Assembly: GCF_000721175.1 (NCBI RefSeq)
Contig: NZ_JOEZ01000013.1
Span: 1 to 64,000 of the forward strand
Source of the DNA: Streptomyces anulatus
Lineage (GTDB): Bacteria > Actinomycetota > Actinomycetes > Streptomycetales > Streptomycetaceae
Length of the DNA: 64,000 bases
Direction of reading: 5' to 3'
Notes under the pieces: model-generated
Databases searched by the model: none
Seen by the model: the letters and a program-made list of their open reading frames with translations, nothing else
Told to the model about the DNA's origin: nothing
Shown here: positions 56,104 through 64,000 of the stretch, in pieces
How the letters are laid out: each line of letters starts with the position of its first letter
Numbering within the stretch: the stretch's first letter is position 1
Made by a program: the position numbers and the translations under genes

Positions 56104-57510
56104 TCAGGACTTCCCGGGCCCCGCACCCTCGTCGCCGGAATCCTCGTCGTACGCGGAGGTGCCCGAGTCCAGCAGCGGTTCCTGCGTCTTGAGATGGGCC
56201 GGGGCGAAGGCCCGCAGCACGTGGTAGCCGGTGATCACGACGATCGTGCCGAGCGCGATGCCGCCCAGCTCGAAGTTGTCGGTGATCTTCAGGCTGACCC
56301 CGCCGACGCCGATGATGATGCCCGCGGCGGCCGGGACCAGATTGAGCGGATTACGCAGGTCCACCCGGCCGTTGAGCCAGATCTGCGCGCCGAGCAGGCC
56401 GATCATCCCGTACAGGATCACGGTGATCCCGCCGAGTACCCCGCCCGGGATCGCGGCGACGACCGCGCCGAACTTGGGGCAGAGGCCGAAGAGCAGGGCG
56501 AAGCAGGCCGCCGCCCAGTACGCGGCCGTGGAGTAGACGCGGGTCGCGGCCATCACGCCGATGTTCTCGGAGTACGTGGTGTTGGGCGGGCCGCCCACGG
56601 CGGTGGAGAGCATCGACGCCGCGCCGTCCGCCGCGATGGCGGTGCCGAGCTTGTCGTCCAGCGAGTCCCCGGTCATCTCGCCCACGGCCTTCACGTGCCC
56701 GGCGTTCTCCGCGACCAGCGCGATCACCACGGGCAGTGCCACCAGGATCGCGGACCACTCGAAGCTCGGCGCGTGGAAGGACGGCAGCCCGATCCAGTCG
56801 GCCTCGCCGACGGCGGACAGGTTCAGGCGCCAGTGGTCGGTGGCGGCGCCACCGCCGAGCGGAGAGTGGATCTTGCCGAACACCAGGTCCAGGACCCAGG
56901 ACAGCGCGTATCCGAAGACCAGCCCCAGGAAGATCGCGATCCGGGAGAGGAAGCCACGCAGACACACGACGGCGAGGCCGGTGAACAGCATCACCGCGAG
57001 CGCCGTCCACTGGTCCTGCGGCCAGTACGTCGACGCGGTCACCGGCGCGAGGTTGAAGCCGATCAGCATCACCACCGCGCCCGTCACCACCGGTGGCATC
57101 GCCGCGTGGATGATCCGTGCGCCGAACCGCTGCACGGCGAGTCCCACGAGGAAAAGGGCCACCGCGACCACGAACACCGCACCCGTGATGGTGGCGGCAT
57201 CGCCGCCGCTCGCCCGGATCGTGGCCGCGACGCCGACGAAGGAGAGCGAGCAGCCCAGATAGCTGGGCACCCGGCCCTTGGTCGCCAGCAGGAAGATCGC
57301 GGTCGCGACCCCGGACATCATGATCGCGAGGTTCGGGTCGAGGCCCATCAGGACCGGAGCGACGAACGACGCCCCGAACATCGCCACCACGTGCTGTGCG
57401 CCGAGTCCGAACGTACGGGGCCAGGAGAGCCGTTCGTCGGGGCGCACCACCGCCCCGGGCGCCGGTGTCTTCCCGTCGCCGTGCAAGGTCCAGCGCACGC
57501 CGAGGCTCAT
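56104..57510 (-). CDS. Uracil/xanthine permease family (NCS2)
   Basis: The product is 468 aa from ATG 57510 with GGGAGCAACC upstream; a longer frame to 57573 has no ribosome site. About 12-14 transmembrane segments are seen. Signatures are LGAQHVVAMFGASFVAPVL, ALVAENAGHVKAVGEMTG (Glu involved in substrate binding) and GGPPNTTYSENIGVMAATRV (NTTYSENIG, the uracil transporter form). The tail is acidic. Uracil is the likeliest substrate; xanthine is possible. Confidence 0.92.
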   Translation of the reverse strand: MSLGVRWTLHGDGKTPAPGAVVRPDERLSWPRTFGLGAQHVVAMFGASFVAPVLMGLDPNLAIMMSGVATAIFLLATKGRVPSYLGCSLSFVGVAATIRASGGDAATITGAVFVVAVALFLVGLAVQRFGARIIHAAMPPVVTGAVVMLIGFNLAPVTASTYWPQDQWTALAVMLFTGLAVVCLRGFLSRIAIFLGLVFGYALSWVLDLVFGKIHSPLGGGAATDHWRLNLSAVGEADWIGLPSFHAPSFEWSAILVALPVVIALVAENAGHVKAVGEMTGDSLDDKLGTAIAADGAASMLSTAVGGPPNTTYSENIGVMAATRVYSTAAYWAAACFALLFGLCPKFGAVVAAIPGGVLGGITVILYGMIGLLGAQIWLNGRVDLRNPLNLVPAAAGIIIGVGGVSLKITDNFELGGIALGTIVVITGYHVLRAFAPAHLKTQEPLLDSGTSAYDEDSGDEGAGPGKS

Positions 57511-57692
57511 GGTTGCTCCCTGAAGGTCTGCTCGGTGTGCCGGCCGGTCTGCGACCCGGTGTTCGGTGTTCACCTGCGGAAAAGATCAGCGCCATGGTAG
57601 TGGTGCGGCGGGCGGCGGCCGCGCGGAGGTCACCGCTTCCCCGCTCGTACCGCTCGTGCGCTTCCCGCTCCCGCCGCCCGGGAGCCGTCCGG

Positions 57693-58922
57693 TCAGCTTC
57701 CGGCGGCGCTCTTCGTCGTCGTACCGCCGCCGACCGCCGAGCCGGTGACCGTGCGGTCGGCCGACCGCAGCACCCCGGCGCCCAGCACCAGGCCGAAGGC
57801 CAGCACCGTCACCACGCCGAACGACACCACCAGCGAGGTCGCCTCGGCCAGCGAACCGATCGCGGACGGGGCGATCAGACCGGAGGTGTACGTGATGGTG
57901 GCGACTCCCGCGATGGCCTGGCTCGGGTTCGGCCCGCTGCGCCCCGCCGCGGCGAAGGCCAGCGGGACCACGACCGCCACGCCGAGACCCAGCAGCCCGA
58001 AGCCGCACATCGCGACCGACGGGGAGGGTGAGAACACGACCAGCAGCCCGCCCGCCGTGGCCAGCAGCCCACCGGTCCGCACCGTGCGGACCGCGCCGAA
58101 CCGGTCGACGATCCGGTCCCCGGCGATCCGGGCCACCGCCATCGTCAGGGCGAACGCCGTGGTGGACGCCGCCGCGAGGCCGTCCGAGCTGTCCAGGACG
58201 TCCCGCAGGTAGACCGCCGACCAGTCCAGGCTCGCCCCCTCGGCGAACACCGCGCAGAATCCGATCGCCCCGATGGCCAGGGCCGACTTCGGCGGCAGCG
58301 TGAAACGCGGCGGCGGCTCCTCCTCCGGACCGCTCTGGAGGTCGAGGACGCCCTGGCACGCGATCAGCCCCAGCGCCGTGAGCACCAGAGCCGCGATGAC
58401 GTGGTGCAGACGGGCGTCGGTCCCGGTGTGGGCGGCTACCGTGCCCGCCGCCGAACCGAGCAGCGCGCCCACACTCCACATGCCGTGCAGACCCGACATG
58501 ATCGACTTGTCGAGACGGTTCTCCACCTCGACGCCCAGTGCGTTCATCGCGACATCGGACATCCCCGCCGTCGCCCCGTAGACGAACAGCGCCGCGCACA
58601 ACGTGACCAGGCTCGGCGCGAGGGCGGGCAGGATCAGTGCCAGCGTCCACAGCGCCAGCAGTCCCCGCAGGGCGGTACGCGCCCCGAACCGATGGCTGAT
58701 CCGGCCGGCCAACGGCATCGCGATCGACGCGCCGATCGCGGGGAAGGCCAGCGCCAGGCCGAGCTGACCCGCGCTCACCCCGGCGTGATCCTGGATCCAC
58801 GGCACCCGCGTCGCGAAGCTTCCGGTCACCGCCCCGTGCACGGTGAAGACCGCGGCGACGGCGATCCGCGCCCGCCTCACCTGTTCCGTGCTGTAGACCG
58901 TGACGGTCGAGTCGTTCGTCAT
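57693..58922 (-). CDS. MFS transporter
   Basis: The product is 409 aa from ATG 58922 with GGGAGGGA upstream. About 12 hydrophobic segments are seen, with a short cytosolic loop (PEEEPPPRFTLPP) between halves. It has the general look of sugar or drug exporters of the YbjJ type (GAVTGSFATRVPWIQDH, AGQLGLALAFPAIGA). It is divergent from the ROK regulator, which probably controls it; the substrate is unknown. Confidence 0.88.
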   Translation of the reverse strand: MTNDSTVTVYSTEQVRRARIAVAAVFTVHGAVTGSFATRVPWIQDHAGVSAGQLGLALAFPAIGASIAMPLAGRISHRFGARTALRGLLALWTLALILPALAPSLVTLCAALFVYGATAGMSDVAMNALGVEVENRLDKSIMSGLHGMWSVGALLGSAAGTVAAHTGTDARLHHVIAALVLTALGLIACQGVLDLQSGPEEEPPPRFTLPPKSALAIGAIGFCAVFAEGASLDWSAVYLRDVLDSSDGLAAASTTAFALTMAVARIAGDRIVDRFGAVRTVRTGGLLATAGGLLVVFSPSPSVAMCGFGLLGLGVAVVVPLAFAAAGRSGPNPSQAIAGVATITYTSGLIAPSAIGSLAEATSLVVSFGVVTVLAFGLVLGAGVLRSADRTVTGSAVGGGTTTKSAAGS

Positions 58923-58999
58923 GCCGTCGTGTCCCTCCCCTGGGATTTCTCGGATGCCGGCGGTCCCGGCGCTCCCGTGCGACGATGCGGGCCGTAAAC

Positions 59000-59020
59000 T
59001 ATCAGGAACCCTGCCTGATA
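59000..59020. promoter_or_regulatory. Palindromic operator between MFS and ROK genes
   Basis: TATCAGG-N7-CCTGATA is a perfect 7-7-7 palindrome in the divergent promoter region, 60 bases before the ROK start and 78 before the MFS start. Such sites next to ROK genes are often their operators. Low-GC bases around it (AAATAG, AAACTA) may be promoter elements. Confidence 0.65.
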
Positions 59021-59079
59021 AATAGTCGTCGCCTCGCGGCCCGGAAAACGGCGGGGCGACGATCTGGAAGGATCCCGGT

Positions 59080-60270
59080 ATGCCCGCATCACCGAGCACG
59101 GCTCGGGCCATCAACGACCGGCTCGCCCTGCGGCTGCTCCAGCAGGACGGCCCGCTGACGGCCACCCAGCTCAAGACGCTGACCGGACTCTCCCGCCCCA
59201 CCGTCGCCGACCTCGTCGAGCGGCTCCGGGGGGCCGGGCTGATCCAGGTCGTGGGAGAGTCCGGGGCCGTCCGCCGCGGCCCCAACGCCAAGCTGTACGG
59301 GATCGTCGCCGACCGGGCCCATCTCGCGGCGCTCGACGTACGCCTCGGAAGCGTCGGCGTGGTCGTCGCCGACCTGCTGGGGGCCACCCTCGCCGAGGGC
59401 TCCCTGCCCATCGGGGGCGACACCGGAACCGGACCGGCCGTCGAGCAGGCAGCCGCCCTGCTGGAACGCACCGCCCGCGCGGCCGGATCGGTACCGCTGC
59501 ACAGCGTCGGCGTCGGTGCGCCCGGGCTGATCGACCCCGTCACCGGCGAACTGCGCGACAGCTCCGGCCTGCCCGCCTGGCACCGGGGCCTGGTACGGGA
59601 GCTCCAGCGGCGACTGCCCGCCACCGTCCTGGTGGAGAACGAGACCAACCTCGCGGCCGTCGCGGAACACCGCGAGGGTGCCGCCCACGACCGGGAGACC
59701 TTCGTCCTGCTCTGGCTCGGCCAGGGGATCGGGGCCGCCGTGATGCTGGACGGCAAGCTGCGCCAGGGGGCGTCCGGCGGCGCGGGGGAGATCGGCTTCC
59801 TCCCCGTTCCAGGGGTGAGCGGGCTGCCCTCGGCGGTCAACTGCGAGGGCGGCTTCCACTCGCTGGCCGGATCGGTCGCACTGTGCGAACTCGCCGCCGG
59901 GCACGGGCTCGTGGACCTCGGCGGAGTGGCCGAGGGCCGGGAGGAGGCGGCGGCCGTGGACGCGGTGCGGACGGCCCTGGAGGCGGGGGAGGCGGGCGAG
60001 CCCTTCCTGAAGGAGCTGGCGGACCGCCTCGCACTCGGCGCCGCCGCCGTCGTCTCCGTGCTCGATCCGGGTTGTGTCCTGCTCGCGGGGGCCGTCGGCC
60101 ATGTGGGCGGGGCCGCGCTCGCCGCCCGGGTCGAGGAGCGTCTGGCCACGATGTCCCCGCTGCGCACCGAGGTCCGCGCCGGTTCGCTGGGCGACGGGGC
60201 CGTGCTGCGCGGTGCGCTGATCACCGCGCGGGACGCGGCACAGGACGCGCTGTTCGCACCGGAGGGCTGA
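59080..60270 (+). CDS. ROK-family transcriptional regulator
   Basis: The product is 396 aa from ATG 59080. The N-terminal winged helix (LLQQDGPLTATQLKTLTGLSRPTVADLVERL) precedes the ROK sugar-kinase fold (VGVGAPGLIDPVTGEL, VENETNLAAVAEH, WLGQGIGAAVMLDG). The zinc motif CxCGxxGCxE of sugar-binding ROK proteins is missing; the region reads SAVNCEGGFH. It therefore probably binds its ligand differently and is unlikely to be a kinase. It is divergent from the MFS transporter. Confidence 0.9.
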   Translation: MPASPSTARAINDRLALRLLQQDGPLTATQLKTLTGLSRPTVADLVERLRGAGLIQVVGESGAVRRGPNAKLYGIVADRAHLAALDVRLGSVGVVVADLLGATLAEGSLPIGGDTGTGPAVEQAAALLERTARAAGSVPLHSVGVGAPGLIDPVTGELRDSSGLPAWHRGLVRELQRRLPATVLVENETNLAAVAEHREGAAHDRETFVLLWLGQGIGAAVMLDGKLRQGASGGAGEIGFLPVPGVSGLPSAVNCEGGFHSLAGSVALCELAAGHGLVDLGGVAEGREEAAAVDAVRTALEAGEAGEPFLKELADRLALGAAAVVSVLDPGCVLLAGAVGHVGGAALAARVEERLATMSPLRTEVRAGSLGDGAVLRGALITARDAAQDALFAPEG

Positions 60271-60290
60271 CCGGGCCGCCGCGAGAATTC

Positions 60291-60330
60291 TGCTGACCTG
60301 CTGACCTGCTGACCTGCTGACCTGCTGGCG
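60291..60330. repeat. 8-bp tandem repeat TGCTGACC
   Basis: Four perfect copies of TGCTGACC plus a partial fifth (TGCTGGCG) lie between the ROK and NmrA-like genes. The copy number may vary between strains. No function is evident. Confidence 0.9.
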
Positions 60331-60409
60331 CGCAGTCCCGCTGGCCGCAGGTGGCCGGATCATGCGGGCTCATGCCGGGGCAAGCGGGCCCGGGCCGGTT
60401 CGCACGGGC

Positions 60410-61156
60410 TCAGGCCGGATGGCGGTGGCGGCGGTCGAGGAACTCCTCGAACGTCACGGTTCCCACGGCGTGTCCGGGCGCGAGATGGTCGCCGCGCCGG
60501 TAGCCCGCGTACGCCTCGCCCGCCAGCCGGACCGGCACCACCCGCCGCTTGCGCCCGGTGGCTCGCAGGAACGCGCCGGCCAGGTCGGTCAGCTCACGGA
60601 CCTCGGGTCCGCCCAGGTCGGGTACCCGGCCCGCCGGTCCGCCCAGCGCCAGGGCCGTCAGCCGGTCGGCGACCTCGCCGCTGTCGACCGGCTGGAGCGA
60701 CACGCCCGCGGGCACCGGCAGCACGGGCAGCTTCGCCGCGACGGACAGGATGCGCAGGGCCAGGTCGTGGAACTGCGTGGTCCGCAGGATCGTCGAGCCG
60801 AGCCCGGAGTCCTCGATCATCCGCTCGACCCGGCGCTTGACCGTGTAGTAGCCCAGCGGCAGCCGGTCCACGCCGACGATCGAGATGTAGAGAACATGCG
60901 GCGTCCCGGCCCGCTCCGCCGCGTCGATGAGGAACCCCGCCGCCCGGTCGTCGCCGCCGCGCGGGGTGGTGGCGCAGTGGACGATCACGTCCGCCCCCTC
61001 GACCGCCGCGTCCAGACCCTTGCCGTCGCGCAGATCGACGGCGTACGAGGGGGAGCGGCGGCTGAGACCGCGGACGTCGGCCCCCTCGCTGCGCAGCCGC
61101 TCCGCGACCTGCCGGCCGAGGGTCCCGGTGGCGCCGGTGACCAGAATCGTCGTCAT
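60410..61156 (-). CDS. NmrA-like NAD(P)-binding protein (atypical SDR)
   Basis: The product is 248 aa from ATG 61156. The N-terminal Rossmann motif is TILVTGATGTLGRQVAERL. The region YISIVGVDRLPLGYYTVKRRVERMIEDSG keeps the YxxxK of extended SDRs. It resembles NmrA/complex I NDUFA9-like redox sensors or small-molecule reductases. The ribosome site is weak. The substrate is unknown and it is convergent with the ROK gene. Confidence 0.82.
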   Translation of the reverse strand: MTTILVTGATGTLGRQVAERLRSEGADVRGLSRRSPSYAVDLRDGKGLDAAVEGADVIVHCATTPRGGDDRAAGFLIDAAERAGTPHVLYISIVGVDRLPLGYYTVKRRVERMIEDSGLGSTILRTTQFHDLALRILSVAAKLPVLPVPAGVSLQPVDSGEVADRLTALALGGPAGRVPDLGGPEVRELTDLAGAFLRATGRKRRVVPVRLAGEAYAGYRRGDHLAPGHAVGTVTFEEFLDRRHRHPA

Positions 61157-61338
61157 GGTGTCAGCCTGCCAGAACGGGGTGCGGCCCGCCGGAGGGCCTC
61201 CGGGGCCTGTCCACGGACAGACCCCCGGGAAGCCCGGCGGTGGACGCCGGGGCCCGGGGGCCGATGGGGCGGGGGTCCGGCGGTGAGCGGGGGCGATCCG
61301 CTCACCGCCGGACGTTCACCGGACGGTCGAAGGAGGGG

Positions 61339-63693
61339 TCAGCAGGCGCCGAGGTCCTTCCAGACGCCCCATTCGCCGGTGGATCCGGGCGTCTCACCCT
61401 TCGTCCACCACGAGGCCTTCCACTCGTGGCCGCCGTGGCTGACGGTGGAGCCGCCGCCGTACTCGGAGGTCGCGTTCCAGGCCGCGGCCGAGCAACTGCC
61501 GCCCGGCTGCGTCGGGGTCGGATCCGGCGTCGGGCCGGTCGGGTCCGGCGTCGGGGTGGGGTCGGTCCCGGTGCCGGGTTCGACCACGGTGGTGCCGCGG
61601 GCCAGGTCACCGGCGAGGGAGTAGGACTTCCCGCCGAAGGTCACGGTCCAGTTCGACGGGGTGGAGGTGGGCAGGTAGTAGACGAAGTCCAGCTCCACCG
61701 AGGCGCCGGGAGCGAGCGTCTGCCAGGCCGGGAGCTTCAGCGAGACGCGGTTGTAGTCGCCCTTGAGGCCGCCGATGTTGTCGGCCGCCGTGTGGTCGCT
61801 GCGGATGATCGTCGTACCGAAGCCGGACTGGTCCTTGGCGTTGGCCGGGGCGGAGGTGGAGTAGTCGAACTGGAACTCCGTACCGCCGGGCAGTGTGGCC
61901 TCGGTCCGGTTGGTGATCTTCAGCTTGGGGCTGATCGGGTAGTTGGAGTCGCCCAGCGGGAACTGCCCGAAGGAGACGTCGATGTCCAGCGCCTGGGTGG
62001 GCAGATCGATCGTGGAGCGCTTCGCGCCGTACGGGGCCGCCGACCTGAACGCGTCGTACATCGCTGTGGTCAGCGTCGATCCGGTCTCGTACTGGCCCTT
62101 GGCCGCGTTCCACCGGTAGTCGCCCGCCAGCTCCCAGATCATCGTGCCGCCGATGCCCCGGTCCACGACGTAGTCGGCCTTGGCCTTCACCGACTGCTCG
62201 TCCTCGGTGGAGAGGAACACCTTCTTCTGGGCGTTCCACAGCCACGGGGCGACCAGCGTGGAGTCGTACTTACGGGCGTACGTGCCGGTCAGCCGGGTGT
62301 CCGCGGGGAAGCCGTAGTCGGTGACGTAGTCCCCGACGATGCCCTTCTCCAGGTTCTTCGCGTGCCACATCGGGTTGGAACCGGCAGGCGATTCCTCGCC
62401 GTTGGCGTCCTTGTCGTGCCAGAGGTTGTCGATGCCGACCGCGCCGTCACCGCACTTGGCCAGACCGGCGCCCGCCGGGCAGTCGGTCGTGGCCGCCTTG
62501 CCCCACAGGCCGTCGGTGCCGCCCTGCACGTTCTTGAAGCCGCGGGTGTAGTACGGCAGACCGATGTTGATCCGGCCGGCCGGCATCGAGCCGCGGAAGT
62601 AGTGGTAGGACCAGTCGGTGTTGAGGTAGCCGGTGCCGCCGTACTGCGAGGTGGAGTACACGCCCGCCTGCGCCAGTTCGGCGTCCTTGCCGTCGTCGAA
62701 CAGGGAGGCGTTCGGGCCGACGTACTCGTTCCAGGCGCCGTGCAGGTCGTAGGACATGATGTTGACGTAGTCCAGGTACTTCTGCATCTGGTACGTCTCC
62801 ATGCCCCGCAGCAGGTAGCCGGAGGAGGGGGCGGCGACGGTCAGCAGGTAGTGCTTGCCGTCGGCGGCGCCCGCGCGGTCGAGCTTCTCGCGCAGCGTCT
62901 TCATCAGGGCGTCGTAGCCCTTGACCAGCCCGGCGCGGCGGCCGTTGGACAGCGTGTGGTCCAGCGGGTTGCCTGCGTCCTTCATCGTGGTCGCGTACTC
63001 GTAGTCGATGTCGACGCCGTTGAAGCCGTACTTCTTGATGAAGTCGACGGCCGAGTCGGCGAAGGTGTTGATGCCCGTCTGGTTGACCGACCCGTCGGCG
63101 TTGGTCGCCATCGAGTAGAAGCCGCCCGAGTCGACGCGCTTCCCGTCGGGGCCGAAGTAGCCCCCCGTCTCGGCCCAGCCGCCCACGGAGACCAGGGTCT
63201 TCACGTCCGGGTGCTGCTTCTTGTACTTCGTCAGCAGGTTGAAGTGCCCCTTGTAGGGGAGCGCCGGGTCCATCTCCGCGCCGGCGACACCGGGCCAGGT
63301 CATGCCCGTGGAGGCGTTGTCGGCGCTGTCGGGTCCGACCGAGAGCTTGTTGGAGCCGTCGACGTGCGCGAAGGCGTAGTTGAGGTGCGTGACCTTGTCC
63401 CACGGGATGTCCGGGACGAGGTAGGCGTCCTTGCCGTCCTTGCCGGTACGCCAGTTGGTGAAGTAGCCGATGACGCGGCGCTTGTGGTCGGCGCCCATCT
63501 TCTCGCGGCCGTCGGCGTCGTAGACGGAGCAGTAGGGGACGTCGACGCCGGGGGTCCGGTACAGCCCGTCGGGGCGACAGGAGTGCTGGTCGGCGGCGGC
63601 CGAAGGACCTGCGGCGAGTGAGCTCAGCAGCAGTCCGGCGACGGCGGCGCCGGCGGCGAGCAGGGTGGCTCTCGCTCGGGTGGGGGACAGCAT
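61339..63693 (-). CDS. Secreted chitinase, GH18 with CBM5/12
   Basis: The product is 784 aa from ATG 63693 with AGGAGG nine bases upstream. A signal peptide covers about residues 1-34 ([24 protein letters not shown]). GH18 spans about 70-550; the catalytic motif is NGVDIDYE with E232, the first Asp of DGxDxDxE being Asn. A beta-sandwich domain (about 560-700), a Pro/Thr linker and a C-terminal CBM5/12 ([27 protein letters not shown]-like end) follow. It should degrade chitin outside the cell. A DasR-like box sits between its -35 and -10. Confidence 0.95.
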   Translation of the reverse strand: MLSPTRARATLLAAGAAVAGLLLSSLAAGPSAAADQHSCRPDGLYRTPGVDVPYCSVYDADGREKMGADHKRRVIGYFTNWRTGKDGKDAYLVPDIPWDKVTHLNYAFAHVDGSNKLSVGPDSADNASTGMTWPGVAGAEMDPALPYKGHFNLLTKYKKQHPDVKTLVSVGGWAETGGYFGPDGKRVDSGGFYSMATNADGSVNQTGINTFADSAVDFIKKYGFNGVDIDYEYATTMKDAGNPLDHTLSNGRRAGLVKGYDALMKTLREKLDRAGAADGKHYLLTVAAPSSGYLLRGMETYQMQKYLDYVNIMSYDLHGAWNEYVGPNASLFDDGKDAELAQAGVYSTSQYGGTGYLNTDWSYHYFRGSMPAGRINIGLPYYTRGFKNVQGGTDGLWGKAATTDCPAGAGLAKCGDGAVGIDNLWHDKDANGEESPAGSNPMWHAKNLEKGIVGDYVTDYGFPADTRLTGTYARKYDSTLVAPWLWNAQKKVFLSTEDEQSVKAKADYVVDRGIGGTMIWELAGDYRWNAAKGQYETGSTLTTAMYDAFRSAAPYGAKRSTIDLPTQALDIDVSFGQFPLGDSNYPISPKLKITNRTEATLPGGTEFQFDYSTSAPANAKDQSGFGTTIIRSDHTAADNIGGLKGDYNRVSLKLPAWQTLAPGASVELDFVYYLPTSTPSNWTVTFGGKSYSLAGDLARGTTVVEPGTGTDPTPTPDPTGPTPDPTPTQPGGSCSAAAWNATSEYGGGSTVSHGGHEWKASWWTKGETPGSTGEWGVWKDLGAC

Positions 63694-63804
63694 GTGGTCG
63701 TTCCTCCTGGGGAGGTCGGCAGAACACAACTGGCAAAAGGGGGTGGGTCGTATCGGGGTCCCGGTGTGCGCACACCGCCGGACCGGACCTCGGAGGTGAC
63801 GCAG

Positions 63805-63833
63805 AGATTAAGAGGACTAGACCAGTGCGTCAA
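63805..63833 (-). promoter_or_regulatory. Chitinase promoter
   Basis: On the minus strand TTGACG (63828-63833), a 17-base spacer and TAATCT (63805-63810) form a good HrdB-type promoter, about 112 bases before the chitinase ATG. Confidence 0.7.
63811..63826 (-). promoter_or_regulatory. DasR-responsive element (dre)
   Basis: ACTGGTCTAGTCCTCT matches the DasR consensus ACTGGTCTAGACCACT in 14 of 16 positions. It fills the spacer between the -35 and -10. DasR represses chitin genes until glucosamine-6-phosphate accumulates. Confidence 0.75.
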
Positions 63834-63834
63834 T

Positions 63835-63846
63835 AGGTCTGGACTT
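63835..63846 (-). promoter_or_regulatory. Second chitinase-promoter direct repeat
   Basis: AAGTCCAGACCT, just upstream of the -35, is a second copy of the 12-bp direct repeat (TGGTCTAGTCCT is the first) typical of streptomycete chitinase promoters. It may be a second DasR or regulator half-site. Confidence 0.6.
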
Positions 63847-64000
63847 TTGACGGGCAACTTTCCGGATGGTGTGTCGATGACTACGTTGTCGACTTCTCGC
63901 CGACGGGAATGCGCCACTCGGCTGTGACCCAGCCCACAGTGCTCACCCGCATGGCCGCGAGACGTCCGTGGCAGACTGGTTCCGTACCAGTAGCAGCGCA
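63847..64000. other. Intergenic region at right edge
   Basis: No coding frame is supported. It is probably the upstream region of a gene outside the window; GTTGTCGAC is a minor palindrome. Confidence 0.3.

Noticed and set aside
60291..60330. CRISPR-like array
   Set aside because: Units are 8 bp with no spacers; it is a simple tandem repeat.

Overview
The window is about 72% GC by eye, has very strong third-position GC bias, and uses many GTG starts. Most genes are packed with 1-8 base overlaps. The gene order (rpsD, alaS-ruvX-mltG-aroE, aroC/K/B/Q, efp-nusB, bldD, pyrR-B-C-carA-carB-pyrD-F, sIHF-gmk-rpoZ-coaBC-metK-priA, fmt-rsmB-rpe) together with bldD and the Streptomyces-type integration host factor identifies a Streptomyces chromosome core. 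It resembles the S. coelicolor stretch holding bldD (SCO1489) and sIHF (SCO1480). I see no tRNA, rRNA, CRISPR or prophage.

Bases 1-18250 hold a HugZ-like haem/iron protein behind an iron box, divergent from rpsD, then an NB-ARC/TPR protein on the minus strand. The alaS operon (DUF948, DUF6167, alaS, ruvX, mltG, aroE) follows, and then the shikimate genes, in which aroK and aroB form one reading frame. Next come a proline-rich P-loop protein, a degenerate M24 peptidase, efp, nusB and bldD. Bases 18365-28511 are the pyrimidine biosynthesis operon, with a PyrR-binding RNA element overlapping the pyrR ribosome site and an uncharacterised PH-like membrane protein inside. Bases 28512-39428 hold sIHF, gmk, rpoZ, coaBC, metK, priA, fmt, rsmB and rpe.

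Bases 39532-64000 are more accessory. They include a SorC-family regulator, an orphan sesquiterpene-type synthase, a GuaB1-type GMP reductase behind a structured leader, an aldehyde dehydrogenase, an Lrp regulator and a secreted M23-like protein. A bacteriophytochrome kinase with a convergent response regulator and a SpoIIE-type phosphatase comes next. After it lie a DavA/DavB-type lysine 2-monooxygenase pathway, a uracil/xanthine-type permease, a divergent ROK regulator/MFS pair, an NmrA-like protein and a secreted GH18 chitinase under a DasR-like operator.

Several decayed pieces lie between intact genes: the 3' end of a GH1 beta-glucosidase, a PTS EIIC tail and a GH6 cellulase fragment. Two copies of a CTAG-flanked miniature repeat, 45 kb apart, mark past transposition. 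One of them supplies the stop codon of its neighbouring gene.
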